A stretch of 64,000 bases of DNA from assembly GCF_024206475.1 (NCBI RefSeq), contig NZ_JAMBPR010000001.1, positions 1 to 64,000 of the forward strand, written 5' to 3'. This DNA comes from Paraburkholderia sp. CNPSo 3274 (lineage in GTDB: Bacteria; Pseudomonadota; Gammaproteobacteria; Burkholderiales; Burkholderiaceae). Positions 28,944 through 37,539 of this stretch are shown piece by piece. The position numbers and the translations under genes were made by a program. How positions within the stretch are numbered: position 1 is the stretch's first letter; each line of letters opens with the position of its first letter. A model generated the notes under the pieces. It ran no database searches. It was given only the letters and a program-made list of their open reading frames with translations, and was not told the DNA's origin.

Positions 28944-31202
28944 CTATGGCCAATTTCTAATCTCCGTCTGGCCGGCCCGCGAACTCGATACCTGATTTGC
29001 GTCGAATTCAGCGGCCAGCTGATTCCGGGTATATTCCTGATCACCCCCTGATGGACGCCTGATATGCATGGATTGCATGAAACTGGATCCGCAAGGCGCT
29101 CTTCCATCCTTCCGGTAGAAGTCCACAGCGTAGTCGTGCCAGCCGACGTAATCTGTTTTCCAATAATTACCGGGTTCGACAGTCCACGGCGGACCACCGC
29201 TGACTTTGTTGTAAGGATATATTGCCGAATAGTTATACCAGCAAGAGTCTGTTCCGCCACCCGGGTCTGTTTCGAAGACCTCGCAACCAGAAAAATCTGT
29301 TGTCAGCGGCAGTAGCTGTTGCCTCCACATGCCTATCGTTGCGTAATCAGGATCGGTTCCCCAGCCAATCCACGATGTAAGCTCGCCAGTTGGCGTTTCC
29401 GTGTCGCAAACCGACTTTTTCTCTTTCTTGTCTCGATCCCTCGGTGCGGTCGAACTATCACTCGATAGCGTACCTGCGGCAGCACCCGCCGTCAAAATCG
29501 CTGCTTGAGGTATGGACGACGCGGAACTGCTAATACTGATAACCGCCTGACTCGCCTGCAATGCTGGCGCAGTAACGGTTGCGGGCGCTTCCTGCATGAC
29601 CACTCGCAGAACTTGTACTCCGCGGGTGGCCCCGCTCGCAGTCTCCACTGCAGCAGGTGCGGCTTCAATGGCGGTGATCTCTCCGGTAAGGACCGCACCT
29701 TCTCCCGCTGTCGCGATCCCCGAAGCGGTCGCAAGACCGGCCGCTACTCTAATAATCACAGGCGCTCCCACTCGAGCTATTGCGGGAGCGGCGACCGCGA
29801 CGAGTTCAGGCACCACGATAACTGCTATCACCCCCACGGCGAGCGCGCCGACGACTACTCCGATGATAACAGCGTCCTCCGCGGTGAAAAGCGGTGCTGT
29901 AGCCTGCGTGTTCGGCGTAGTGCCAAGGAAATCGGTAACGTCCTTTTGCTGCTCAGGAGGCAGGGCTGCGAATGCCTCGCCCTGAGCCGGTGGCCACCCT
30001 TTCTGTGTAATCGTCGTACGCTCAGCAACCGCCGCGATGCCCACTTCAATCCGCGGGAGATCAACCCCGATCGCATCGTTAGTGTGGTCCCTCAGCACCT
30101 GGAGCTCGCTCAAGTTCTTGAGTTCATCGAGCGTGGCCAGGATATCGAACATTGCCAGGGAATTCAGAATGCGGAATGCCTCCGGAAAGTCACCGATCTC
30201 GATGCCACCCGACGCCTCGGGATTGCGGCTATTTAATGCGTGAATGATCGCTTTACTCGCGGGGCGCCCGGCACGATCCTCGAGACTTGCCGTTGGATCC
30301 GCACCCGCATCGGCGATATCCGTCGCGTCATCGGCCTGACGAAGGACCTTAGGAATCGATGCGCGCTGCTGAATAGTGTGAGTGAGCTCATGCGCCAAGA
30401 GGAGTCGGCCGGATCTGCTGCCTGGATCATACCGACCAGTCGCGAACACGATATCCGATCCGGTCGTGTAAGCGGAAGCGCCGATCGATCGCGCAGACTT
30501 AGCTGCGCGATCGTTGGTGTGCACCCGAACGCGTGAAAAGTCGTGCCCGAACCGGGGCTCGAGATAGGCTCGCACCGTGGGATCCAACGGCTGCCCCGCC
30601 GACGTTAGCACGTCTTGCACTGAGGTGAGAGCATCGACAGTTCCACTCGCTGGCGCAGTCGATGGTCGCATTTGGAGCTTTTTCTCGGCATCTTCCTCGC
30701 AAGCTGCGCACTTTCGCATTGTCCGCACGGGCGATGAAGTGACTTGCCCATGCCAATCCGGCATCCGTATCACTTCATCAGCGACGCGGTCAGCCTCGCG
30801 TTCCAAGGGGTCGTCGACTGATCCGATCGCGAGCTTCGGTTGCATCGCCGACTGATGGCCTTTCCTCGAGGATGGTTGCGCTGGGAGTGTTGATCCAAGG
30901 TTGGACGGCACGATCTTTGCGATAGCCCATGAGGTGCCGCGGGGTGTGGCCCGGGACGGCGCATTGTGTCCATCCCTTTCTTGCTCTTGCCCATTGATGG
31001 GAGTGCTCGCCTCCGCTCCAGTCCCTCGCTGAAACAGCGAGAGGGGTGTGCGGACGTCGATCGCGCGGTGAAGAAAGCCTACCTGTTCCGCTGGACGATG
31101 GCCAAGTCGATGCTTCGCGAGAGCGTGTCGCCAGGTGGCCATTGCGGCTGTTGGCTTTTGCGCGGACGTCGTCTGCGGCCTGCCGATCTTCGAAGCAAAC
31201 AT
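28944..31202 (-). CDS. eCIS cargo candidate: DUF4157 domain, membrane segments, unknown C-terminus
   Basis: A 752-residue predicted effector. The start at 31202 has GGAGGCAGCAATC upstream. Conserved cargo features are DDPLEREADRVADEVIRMP, the Cys pair RKCAACEEDAEKKLQM, and the DUF4157 core with RFGHDFSRVRVHTN and the HExxH motif in LLAHELTHTIQQ (near 270). The middle part (about 435-500) holds strongly hydrophobic stretches such as VVVGALAVGVIAVIVVPELV, so membrane insertion is possible. The C-terminal about 130 residues are Trp/Tyr-rich (TSWIGWGTDPDYATIGMWRQ and later) with several Cys and no recognised family. Killing or modulation of target membranes is a guess. Confidence 0.8.
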   Translation of the reverse strand: MFASKIGRPQTTSAQKPTAAMATWRHALAKHRLGHRPAEQVGFLHRAIDVRTPLSLFQRGTGAEASTPINGQEQERDGHNAPSRATPRGTSWAIAKIVPSNLGSTLPAQPSSRKGHQSAMQPKLAIGSVDDPLEREADRVADEVIRMPDWHGQVTSSPVRTMRKCAACEEDAEKKLQMRPSTAPASGTVDALTSVQDVLTSAGQPLDPTVRAYLEPRFGHDFSRVRVHTNDRAAKSARSIGASAYTTGSDIVFATGRYDPGSRSGRLLLAHELTHTIQQRASIPKVLRQADDATDIADAGADPTASLEDRAGRPASKAIIHALNSRNPEASGGIEIGDFPEAFRILNSLAMFDILATLDELKNLSELQVLRDHTNDAIGVDLPRIEVGIAAVAERTTITQKGWPPAQGEAFAALPPEQQKDVTDFLGTTPNTQATAPLFTAEDAVIIGVVVGALAVGVIAVIVVPELVAVAAPAIARVGAPVIIRVAAGLATASGIATAGEGAVLTGEITAIEAAPAAVETASGATRGVQVLRVVMQEAPATVTAPALQASQAVISISSSASSIPQAAILTAGAAAGTLSSDSSTAPRDRDKKEKKSVCDTETPTGELTSWIGWGTDPDYATIGMWRQQLLPLTTDFSGCEVFETDPGGGTDSCWYNYSAIYPYNKVSGGPPWTVEPGNYWKTDYVGWHDYAVDFYRKDGRAPCGSSFMQSMHIRRPSGGDQEYTRNQLAAEFDANQVSSSRAGQTEIRNWP

Positions 31203-31396
31203 GATTGCTGCCTCCGAAACACATCGCGATTTTCTCGGTCATCGCGAATCTATCGAACGGAACCTGACGACGGTTCTACTTCTCCGCTGAATGCAAGCGA
31301 CACGTCGCAGTGGCGCCGTCCGACGTCTCCCCACGCGCTCGACACTCCGATTGCCGACAAATACGTTCATGCCTGTTCGACAATCCAACCCACCCA

Positions 31397-32299
31397 CTAT
31401 CCCGCCCCCACTTTCGCGATCTCTCGACAGCGCGAGAGGTACCCTGGAAAATCGCGCCGCACGCGCGCCTCGATGCGCGCCCCAACCGCCGGATGACGCT
31501 TCGCGCCGCTCTGCAAATGCGTATAGCCTGCTTGCGCAGCTCGCGCCTGATTGCAGGCATCATCCCAAGAGGCGAAGACGTACCCCGGGCGCACGTGGTG
31601 GAACGGCGAGTCGGGACTGTGCCGGTGATACTCGATGCACGCCGCCAACACGTATTGCTCGACCATCATGTTGTGGACCCAGGTGTTGGCTTGCCTGAGC
31701 CATCCCTGCTCGTTCTCGGGACGCAACGCCGCCGATCTGGCAAGGTTTGCGTAATAACTCAGAAACCGCACATCCGAGCCGCCGCAAATTCCGCAATTCT
31801 CCGAACGCTGATGCGGCCCCCGCGCGTGTGTCCAAAGCCATTCTTCGGGAAGAATGCCCCCCGTCTCCCGCATCGCCGCTTCCACCGCATCGAGCTGATA
31901 GCAACCGTCGTTCTCGGAAAAATACTCCGGATGCTGGGCAATCACCGGTTCTTCCTCGAGCCAGCGCGGCAGGCGCTTCCACATGAATACATCCGTGTCG
32001 ATATGCACGAATGGTTCGCTTTGCAACGCATAGGCGACGAGCTTGCCAACCGCCCACCAACGCGTATCGATGTCGGCGAGCCCTTCCAGCGCGGTCGATA
32101 CGCTCGCGAACGGCAAGCCGAGTTGCTCGACGAGCAGCCTTTTTCCAGCGATATCGGTGACGAGCAGCGTGTCGGGGTAGTGCCTGCGCGCGACGTTGAC
32201 TGAGATCACCCATGCGAGCAGGTGGTGATATTCGCTCAGCCATGCACCCTTGTAGAAGTTGTCGAACGGACGGCTCCAGAACGACCAGACAGCGCGCAT
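31397..32299 (-). CDS. DUF6734-like, glycosyltransferase-type protein in the eCIS locus
   Basis: A protein of about 300 residues beginning MRAVWSFWSRPFDNFYKGAW. The order of elements (VSVNVARRHYP, later PFVHIDTDVFMWKRLPRWLE with a D-x-D-like motif, then GGSDVRFLSYYA) resembles a GT-A-type glycosyltransferase of the DUF6734 group. The start at 32299 is preferred for its AAGGATG site and family-like N-terminus. ATG 32323 and TTG 32350 are in-frame alternatives. It sits between the DUF6519 baseplate gene and the cargo genes, which suggests it modifies a particle component or a cargo. That is inference. Confidence 0.6.
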   Translation of the reverse strand: MRAVWSFWSRPFDNFYKGAWLSEYHHLLAWVISVNVARRHYPDTLLVTDIAGKRLLVEQLGLPFASVSTALEGLADIDTRWWAVGKLVAYALQSEPFVHIDTDVFMWKRLPRWLEEEPVIAQHPEYFSENDGCYQLDAVEAAMRETGGILPEEWLWTHARGPHQRSENCGICGGSDVRFLSYYANLARSAALRPENEQGWLRQANTWVHNMMVEQYVLAACIEYHRHSPDSPFHHVRPGYVFASWDDACNQARAAQAGYTHLQSGAKRHPAVGARIEARVRRDFPGYLSRCREIAKVGAG

Positions 32300-32346
32300 G
32301 ATTTCATCCTTGATGTCGAACATTTCGCGCGGGCTTCGCGATGGGC

Positions 32347-35112
32347 TCAACCCACCTTGAGCGTGAGCGACTGAGTCGAAATCTGACCGCCCGAGTCCGT
32401 CAGCGAAGCGACGATCGTCGGCGGGCTCGCCTTCAGTTGCCCGATCACGATGACCCGCACGATGAACGTTTGGCTCGTCGTTCCCGCACTCACCACCACG
32501 GAAGACGGCAACGATACGTATTGTTCGTATCCGCCTGCGTTGCTGACCGAGAGCTGCACCGTGGTGTCAAACAGCGGTGGATACAGGAGTGTGACCTGAC
32601 AGGTCGTACTTTCACCCATCAACGTGGCGCGGAACACCGGGTCGACGATTTGCGTGAATTCGTCGGGCTGGCTGGCGAGCGTGAATGTGTTCACGCTCGC
32701 AGCCGCAGTCGCGAGATTGCCGGCTACGCTCGGTGCAGCGGCACCAGCAGCAGCGGTGCCTGATGCAACCGTGGTCGCCGCAGCGGGCGCGGTGCTCGCC
32801 GCTGCGCCCGCGGGAGTCGGTGCGAGCGCGTTGCGCACCGCCGCCCCGACCTCCGTCAAGGGCGTGGTCAGCGGCGTGATCGGCGTCGTACCGGCCGCTG
32901 GCGCGACCGCCGGCGTATTGGCTGCGACGGTGAGCGACACGATCTCGAGAGGCGGCACGAGTGTGAACCAGCTTTCGAAGTCGCTGCATTGCGCGCCCTC
33001 GCCCGACGGCAAGACGAGATCGATACGCGGCGTCTTACCGTCCAGCGCCGTGCCCGGCTGACCGAGCGCACGGCCGTCGAGGTACAAGGTCTGCGCGCCC
33101 GACGGCGCGAAGATGAACCGTCCCTTGAGCGTCACACGGATGCGTACGAACAGGCTGCTTCGGGCCAGTTCGAGCAGATCGGAATACCAGACCACGTAGG
33201 GCATCGTGGGTGGCATCCATTGGAAAACTGGCGTGGCGGCCTGCTGCGTAACGGTCCCACTGATTTCGAGCACAGGGGTCGCAAACAGCAGCGAGCCCGC
33301 CCAGTTCGACTGGAGCTCGCGTTTGTCGAGCTTGCTGATAGGCACGTTCGCTTCGACGATAAAGTTCGCCGATGTCAACGCTACGCTCGGCGCTGTGTCG
33401 AATGCAACCAGTAGGCCTTTTTGAAGTAACTGCGCGACAGTATAGATCCCGTCGTTCGGCCAATTGATCTTCGTCACGTGCAGCGCAGGCACGGCAGCAG
33501 CGGGCGCAAGGTCGACGAGCGGATAAAAGAGCCGCCTGCACGGTTCGATCACCAATTGCCGGTTGGCAATGTTAATACAGGCAAGCGGCGCGCGGTGTAT
33601 CGTCGTTTGGTGCGGCGGCTGGAAGCGCGAGGCATCGCTGTCAGCAGGTGGCCACTCGACATTGCCCGTCGCCGTGCGCGCCGGTATCAGCCAGTAGTCT
33701 CCCGCCGTGTAGGTCCCCGTGGTCGAAAAGCAGATCTGAATACCGTTTTCCAGATCGATCCAGTTGCCCGCCGACAGCGGGACGCCGTCGGACGATGCCG
33801 CAGATGTGAACTGATCCCAGCGACGCAGCTTGGCATGACCCGCCACTACGTCGAGATCGATCGGCAACGCGTCGGCGTCCGCGTCGAACGTCACTTTCAG
33901 GTCGGTGGTGTCGATGCTTTCGATCTGCCGCAACTGTCCGGGTTGGTTCGGCACGAGACCGAACTCGTTGCTGTCGTCGATCAGTTCGACCCACTGTGTG
34001 GGCGAAAAGCCAAGATTCGCGTCTGGGCCGAGGCTATCCACGTGGACCGAGCCCGCGCTTGTCGACACGACAGAGGTCACGACCGATCCGTTGTCGCGCG
34101 ACCACTTGAACGTGGCGACGTCCGCTGTCCCGCCGTGATGAATCTCCACCCGATACAACTGGTTCTCCAGACCACGATAACCCGCCGAAGGCACCGGCAA
34201 GCAGGGGCTCGCGGCCGCGTCGGCGCTGCCCGTGAGCACGCCCATCTTGCCAGGCGCAACGGGCGTGGGCGCGGGCGCCATCTGTTCGCAGCATGAAAGC
34301 GCCGGCGTCGTGGCCGATGAGCTGCCGTCCGATGTCTGCACCGTGGCGCTCTGCGTGCCGACCGGCCCCGAAGTACCGACCGTTCCCTCGGACGAGCCGA
34401 GCCCCGCGGCGTTATCGATCAGCGATGTGTTGGTGGCCCGCGACGTGATAGCACTCAGATTCAACGACCGGTTGGACGCGGCGCTGAGCGCGCTAGTCGC
34501 CGCCGCGCTCAGGTTGGGGATACGGTTGGTCAGCTTGAGGCGGCTGAACGTCGAGCTGTTGATGCTCGACCCGGCGGGAGCGGGCGTCGTCGTAGGCGAA
34601 CCCTCGGCGAAGACCGGCTCTGCCACGACCCGCCAGACGGTCTGCAGGCGATCGGTGGTGTCGGCTTCGCCGAGCGCGACCTCCTTGATGCCGGGGTCGT
34701 CGATCGGCGTGACGACGCGCTGCCACACCTCCAGATAGACCTGGAGCGCGCTCAAGGTGCCCTGGCGCAACGCCGTGAGCATACTGGCAATACCCGTCGC
34801 ACCGAGCAGATATAGCTGCGTGGTGTAGTCGCCCGGTGCGGGGTTCTCGCAGAGCAGTCCGTCGACGTAATAGCGGCCCGCCGAAAACGTCAGCGACGAC
34901 TGGTCAGCAGTCAGCTCGATGTCAAAACCCGCATGATCGATCGGCGCTCCCGACTGTCCGATGATGTCGATGGTCTCGGTCTTGCGCAGGTGCTCGTCGA
35001 TCGCGCGTTGTTCGTTCGCGTCGGAATCGAGTTCGACCCGGCCTTGCTGGGTCAGGACCGACGTATAGTGCCTCGCGCGGTTGAAACGAAGCCGACTGAA
35101 ATCGCCCTTCAT
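32347..35112 (-). CDS. DUF6519 domain protein of the eCIS baseplate/exterior
   Basis: A 921-residue protein starting MKGDFSRLRFNRARHYTSVL, with AAGGGGAACACC upstream. The N-terminal region (about 1-330; QQGRVELDSDANEQRAIDEH) matches DUF6519 of eCIS loci, and SRDNGSVVTSVVS lies within it. The middle contains a further beta-rich part. An Ala/Thr/Pro linker leads to a C-terminal Ig-like beta-sandwich (TCQVTLLYPPLFDTTVQLSV onward). Such proteins are thought to decorate or extend the baseplate. It could serve as the receptor-binding or surface element, since no separate tail fibre gene is seen. The open frame reaching 36339 is a shadow of the next gene. Confidence 0.75.
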   Translation of the reverse strand: MKGDFSRLRFNRARHYTSVLTQQGRVELDSDANEQRAIDEHLRKTETIDIIGQSGAPIDHAGFDIELTADQSSLTFSAGRYYVDGLLCENPAPGDYTTQLYLLGATGIASMLTALRQGTLSALQVYLEVWQRVVTPIDDPGIKEVALGEADTTDRLQTVWRVVAEPVFAEGSPTTTPAPAGSSINSSTFSRLKLTNRIPNLSAAATSALSAASNRSLNLSAITSRATNTSLIDNAAGLGSSEGTVGTSGPVGTQSATVQTSDGSSSATTPALSCCEQMAPAPTPVAPGKMGVLTGSADAAASPCLPVPSAGYRGLENQLYRVEIHHGGTADVATFKWSRDNGSVVTSVVSTSAGSVHVDSLGPDANLGFSPTQWVELIDDSNEFGLVPNQPGQLRQIESIDTTDLKVTFDADADALPIDLDVVAGHAKLRRWDQFTSAASSDGVPLSAGNWIDLENGIQICFSTTGTYTAGDYWLIPARTATGNVEWPPADSDASRFQPPHQTTIHRAPLACINIANRQLVIEPCRRLFYPLVDLAPAAAVPALHVTKINWPNDGIYTVAQLLQKGLLVAFDTAPSVALTSANFIVEANVPISKLDKRELQSNWAGSLLFATPVLEISGTVTQQAATPVFQWMPPTMPYVVWYSDLLELARSSLFVRIRVTLKGRFIFAPSGAQTLYLDGRALGQPGTALDGKTPRIDLVLPSGEGAQCSDFESWFTLVPPLEIVSLTVAANTPAVAPAAGTTPITPLTTPLTEVGAAVRNALAPTPAGAAASTAPAAATTVASGTAAAGAAAPSVAGNLATAAASVNTFTLASQPDEFTQIVDPVFRATLMGESTTCQVTLLYPPLFDTTVQLSVSNAGGYEQYVSLPSSVVVSAGTTSQTFIVRVIVIGQLKASPPTIVASLTDSGGQISTQSLTLKVG

Positions 35113-35159
35113 GGTGTTCCCCTTCGAAGTCGCTCCGGTCACGGCGGACCGGCGGCGAT

Positions 35160-37529
35160 TCAGATCAGATGTGCGCCAATGCCCACGTAACCCTGAGTCA
35201 GATCGTCGTCGACATCGCGTTCGTCGATCGCCGTGCAAGCGTCCGGGGTGCCGGACACCCGCAATGCGGGCGCGGCGCCGAATGGATAGCCGTAGTAAGC
35301 GAACCCGGCACGCGGGCGTCGCCGCTCGCCACGCGAGGGGATCAGGAAGATGCCCGCCTCGAGCGCGAACGGCAGATATTCTCCAAGCCGCGTGAACAGG
35401 TTCGTGACCGCCTGCGTTTCGTCGAGCGTGTGATAGACGCCGAGTTGGCCCTCGTCGTCGGCACCCTGCCAGATCGCAATCGGACAGTCGCCGGATAGGA
35501 GCCCGTAGGAAGGCCGCCCGAAACGCAGCGACACGAAGTGCGGCATCAACGTGCCCTCCTGCTGCGGCTCGCCCTGCACGCACTCGTAGTGGCGCGGCAG
35601 GAGCGCCAGCGCGGGCAGATAACAAAACCGCACACATCCCGCCTGCCTGCGGGTGCACCAGAGTGCCGCGCGCCAGCTTCCGGACAGTCGCGCATGCGCA
35701 AGAAAGATCGAGTTGGACGCGAGTTCCATCATGTACGTGTGCACCTTGCCGATCACCGTACTGTCCTCGACGTGCAGCGTCGCGCCCTCGCCCAGCCCGT
35801 CGAGGCCCGCGAACGCCACGCCATGGGGTGAGGTCGCATCGACAATCGACGAACAGATCCGCACGATGCTGGCTGCCGGCGTAACGAGCAGCGGCCCGCT
35901 GATGGCGTTGACGAGGCAGACAGTCGCGCCCGGCGAACTCACGACGATCGACGGCTCTCCCGGACGGAGCGGCTCGTTGTCGCGGGCAATGCCACGACCC
36001 GGCACGAGCGTCGAGTCGACGATGCGCAGCGTCAGCGCGCCACACGACACGGTCACACCACCTGCGAGCTGCACGCCACTCAGGCACAGTTCGCCCGCAG
36101 TGGTCGCGTCGCTCGCACCGCCCATGGCGTCGATATCGCCGAAGAGCGTCGCCCGGCTGCCCGTGAAGCCAGGTACGAACGCCTGATTCGCGTCGACATG
36201 CGACTCGCCCGCGACGATCCAGAGCTGACAGCCCGCGCCGATCTTCACCGCCCGCGCGCCGCTCAGATCGATGTGCGCCGTGTACATGTCGAGCAGCACG
36301 ATACGACCCGTGCGCACCGCGGACGGCAGCGTGTTCCATAGCGCGACCGCGTCGTCGAGGCTGTCGGCCGTGGGCACGCCGGACGGCGTCGCGTCACCGA
36401 CCACGATCGTCCAGTCGAAACCGTCTTCAGGCATTGCGAGATTCGGTGTACGGTCGTAACTGCCTCCGCCGACGTGAGCCGGAAAGCCGTAGCAATAGTC
36501 GAGTTTCACATCGGCGGGTGCGGCGTCGGCCGATGAAAACGCGATTCGCCCGAGTACCGGATCGAGCGCGACGCGGCCGGCGGGCGGCGCGGGCCACCTG
36601 TCCAGCGCATCGCTCGCGAGGTCGCACACGCAGATATCGCACAGCGGCACGGGCACGCCATCGCGGATGATCCGCACGCTCTTGCCGGTGTCGTCGAGAC
36701 TGCCGTACAACGTCGCGGGCGCGTCGAAGAACTCGCGCCGGCCGATCGGCTGCGGCACATTCAGGCGCGTGGAAAGCGCGGCGAACAGCGTGATGCCGGA
36801 AGGCTGATTAAAGAGCGGCATGTCGTTGCCGAGCGGGCTGAACATGAAGCGGTGCTCGTCGATCCGGAACGCAGGCTGGTTGCGAACCGGGAAGGCCTGC
36901 CAGCGCCACAGGAACGCGCCGGCCTCCGGTATGTTGTAGCGTCCAGCGCCATGCAGCAAGACGTCGAGCGGCGCGTTGTCGGGCACATCGGCGGACGCCG
37001 CGCTCGAGTCGCTCATCCGTGCCCGCGGTGCGATGCGCCGCACGTCGATCGTGCGGTTCGAGTCGTCGAACGGCATGGCCGCGGCACTGACGTTTTCCAG
37101 CGCGGTCCCACGCCGCAAGTTCAGCGTGCTGGCGTGGCGAGGGCGCACATGATGCATGCTCTCTGCCGTGATGAGTCTTCTGAAATACTCGACGACGTGT
37201 GTCGGCCGTCCCGTCACATCGCGTCCAATCTGTTCGAGCGCGACGAGCGTACCCTTGCGTCGCCGATAGCCGATCGTATCCGCGACTTCGGAGCGCGACG
37301 CGGGCGTGATCGCCTGCCAGCCGACGAGATCGCCGATATACGGAATCACCCACGGAGAACAGGTCTCGATGAAGGCGTCGTCATAAAGGCCGTCGAGGTC
37401 GTTCTGCAGCACGGCCACCTGCTCGCAGATCACGCCGATCAGACTCTTCAGCGGCTCGCCGGCCGCGGCGTCGCGAGTGCGGAAGATCGCCGGCAGCAGC
37501 GCATAGACTTCTTCGACTCCGAGACTCAT
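35160..37529 (-). CDS. Phage tail protein I-like eCIS baseplate protein with beta-helix region
   Basis: A 789-residue protein. The N-terminal about 130 residues (VYALLPAIFRTRDAAAGEPL; YIGDLVGWQAI; RRRKGTLVALEQIGRDVTG) match the phage P2 gpI-type wedge proteins found in contractile systems. The rest is beta-rich and holds a stretch typical of right-handed beta-helix folds (about 400-620), ending with a short domain rich in Arg and Tyr. It probably helps close the baseplate and may carry an exposed binding domain. It lies 10 bp downstream of the second baseplate-J gene. Confidence 0.8.
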   Translation of the reverse strand: MSLGVEEVYALLPAIFRTRDAAAGEPLKSLIGVICEQVAVLQNDLDGLYDDAFIETCSPWVIPYIGDLVGWQAITPASRSEVADTIGYRRRKGTLVALEQIGRDVTGRPTHVVEYFRRLITAESMHHVRPRHASTLNLRRGTALENVSAAAMPFDDSNRTIDVRRIAPRARMSDSSAASADVPDNAPLDVLLHGAGRYNIPEAGAFLWRWQAFPVRNQPAFRIDEHRFMFSPLGNDMPLFNQPSGITLFAALSTRLNVPQPIGRREFFDAPATLYGSLDDTGKSVRIIRDGVPVPLCDICVCDLASDALDRWPAPPAGRVALDPVLGRIAFSSADAAPADVKLDYCYGFPAHVGGGSYDRTPNLAMPEDGFDWTIVVGDATPSGVPTADSLDDAVALWNTLPSAVRTGRIVLLDMYTAHIDLSGARAVKIGAGCQLWIVAGESHVDANQAFVPGFTGSRATLFGDIDAMGGASDATTAGELCLSGVQLAGGVTVSCGALTLRIVDSTLVPGRGIARDNEPLRPGEPSIVVSSPGATVCLVNAISGPLLVTPAASIVRICSSIVDATSPHGVAFAGLDGLGEGATLHVEDSTVIGKVHTYMMELASNSIFLAHARLSGSWRAALWCTRRQAGCVRFCYLPALALLPRHYECVQGEPQQEGTLMPHFVSLRFGRPSYGLLSGDCPIAIWQGADDEGQLGVYHTLDETQAVTNLFTRLGEYLPFALEAGIFLIPSRGERRRPRAGFAYYGYPFGAAPALRVSGTPDACTAIDERDVDDDLTQGYVGIGAHLI

Positions 37530-37539
37530 GACGGCTCCC

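Noticed and set aside
32347..36339. A 1330-residue protein
   Set aside because: The N-terminal 400 residues are a shadow of the tail-I-like gene. The real start with a ribosome binding site is at 35112.
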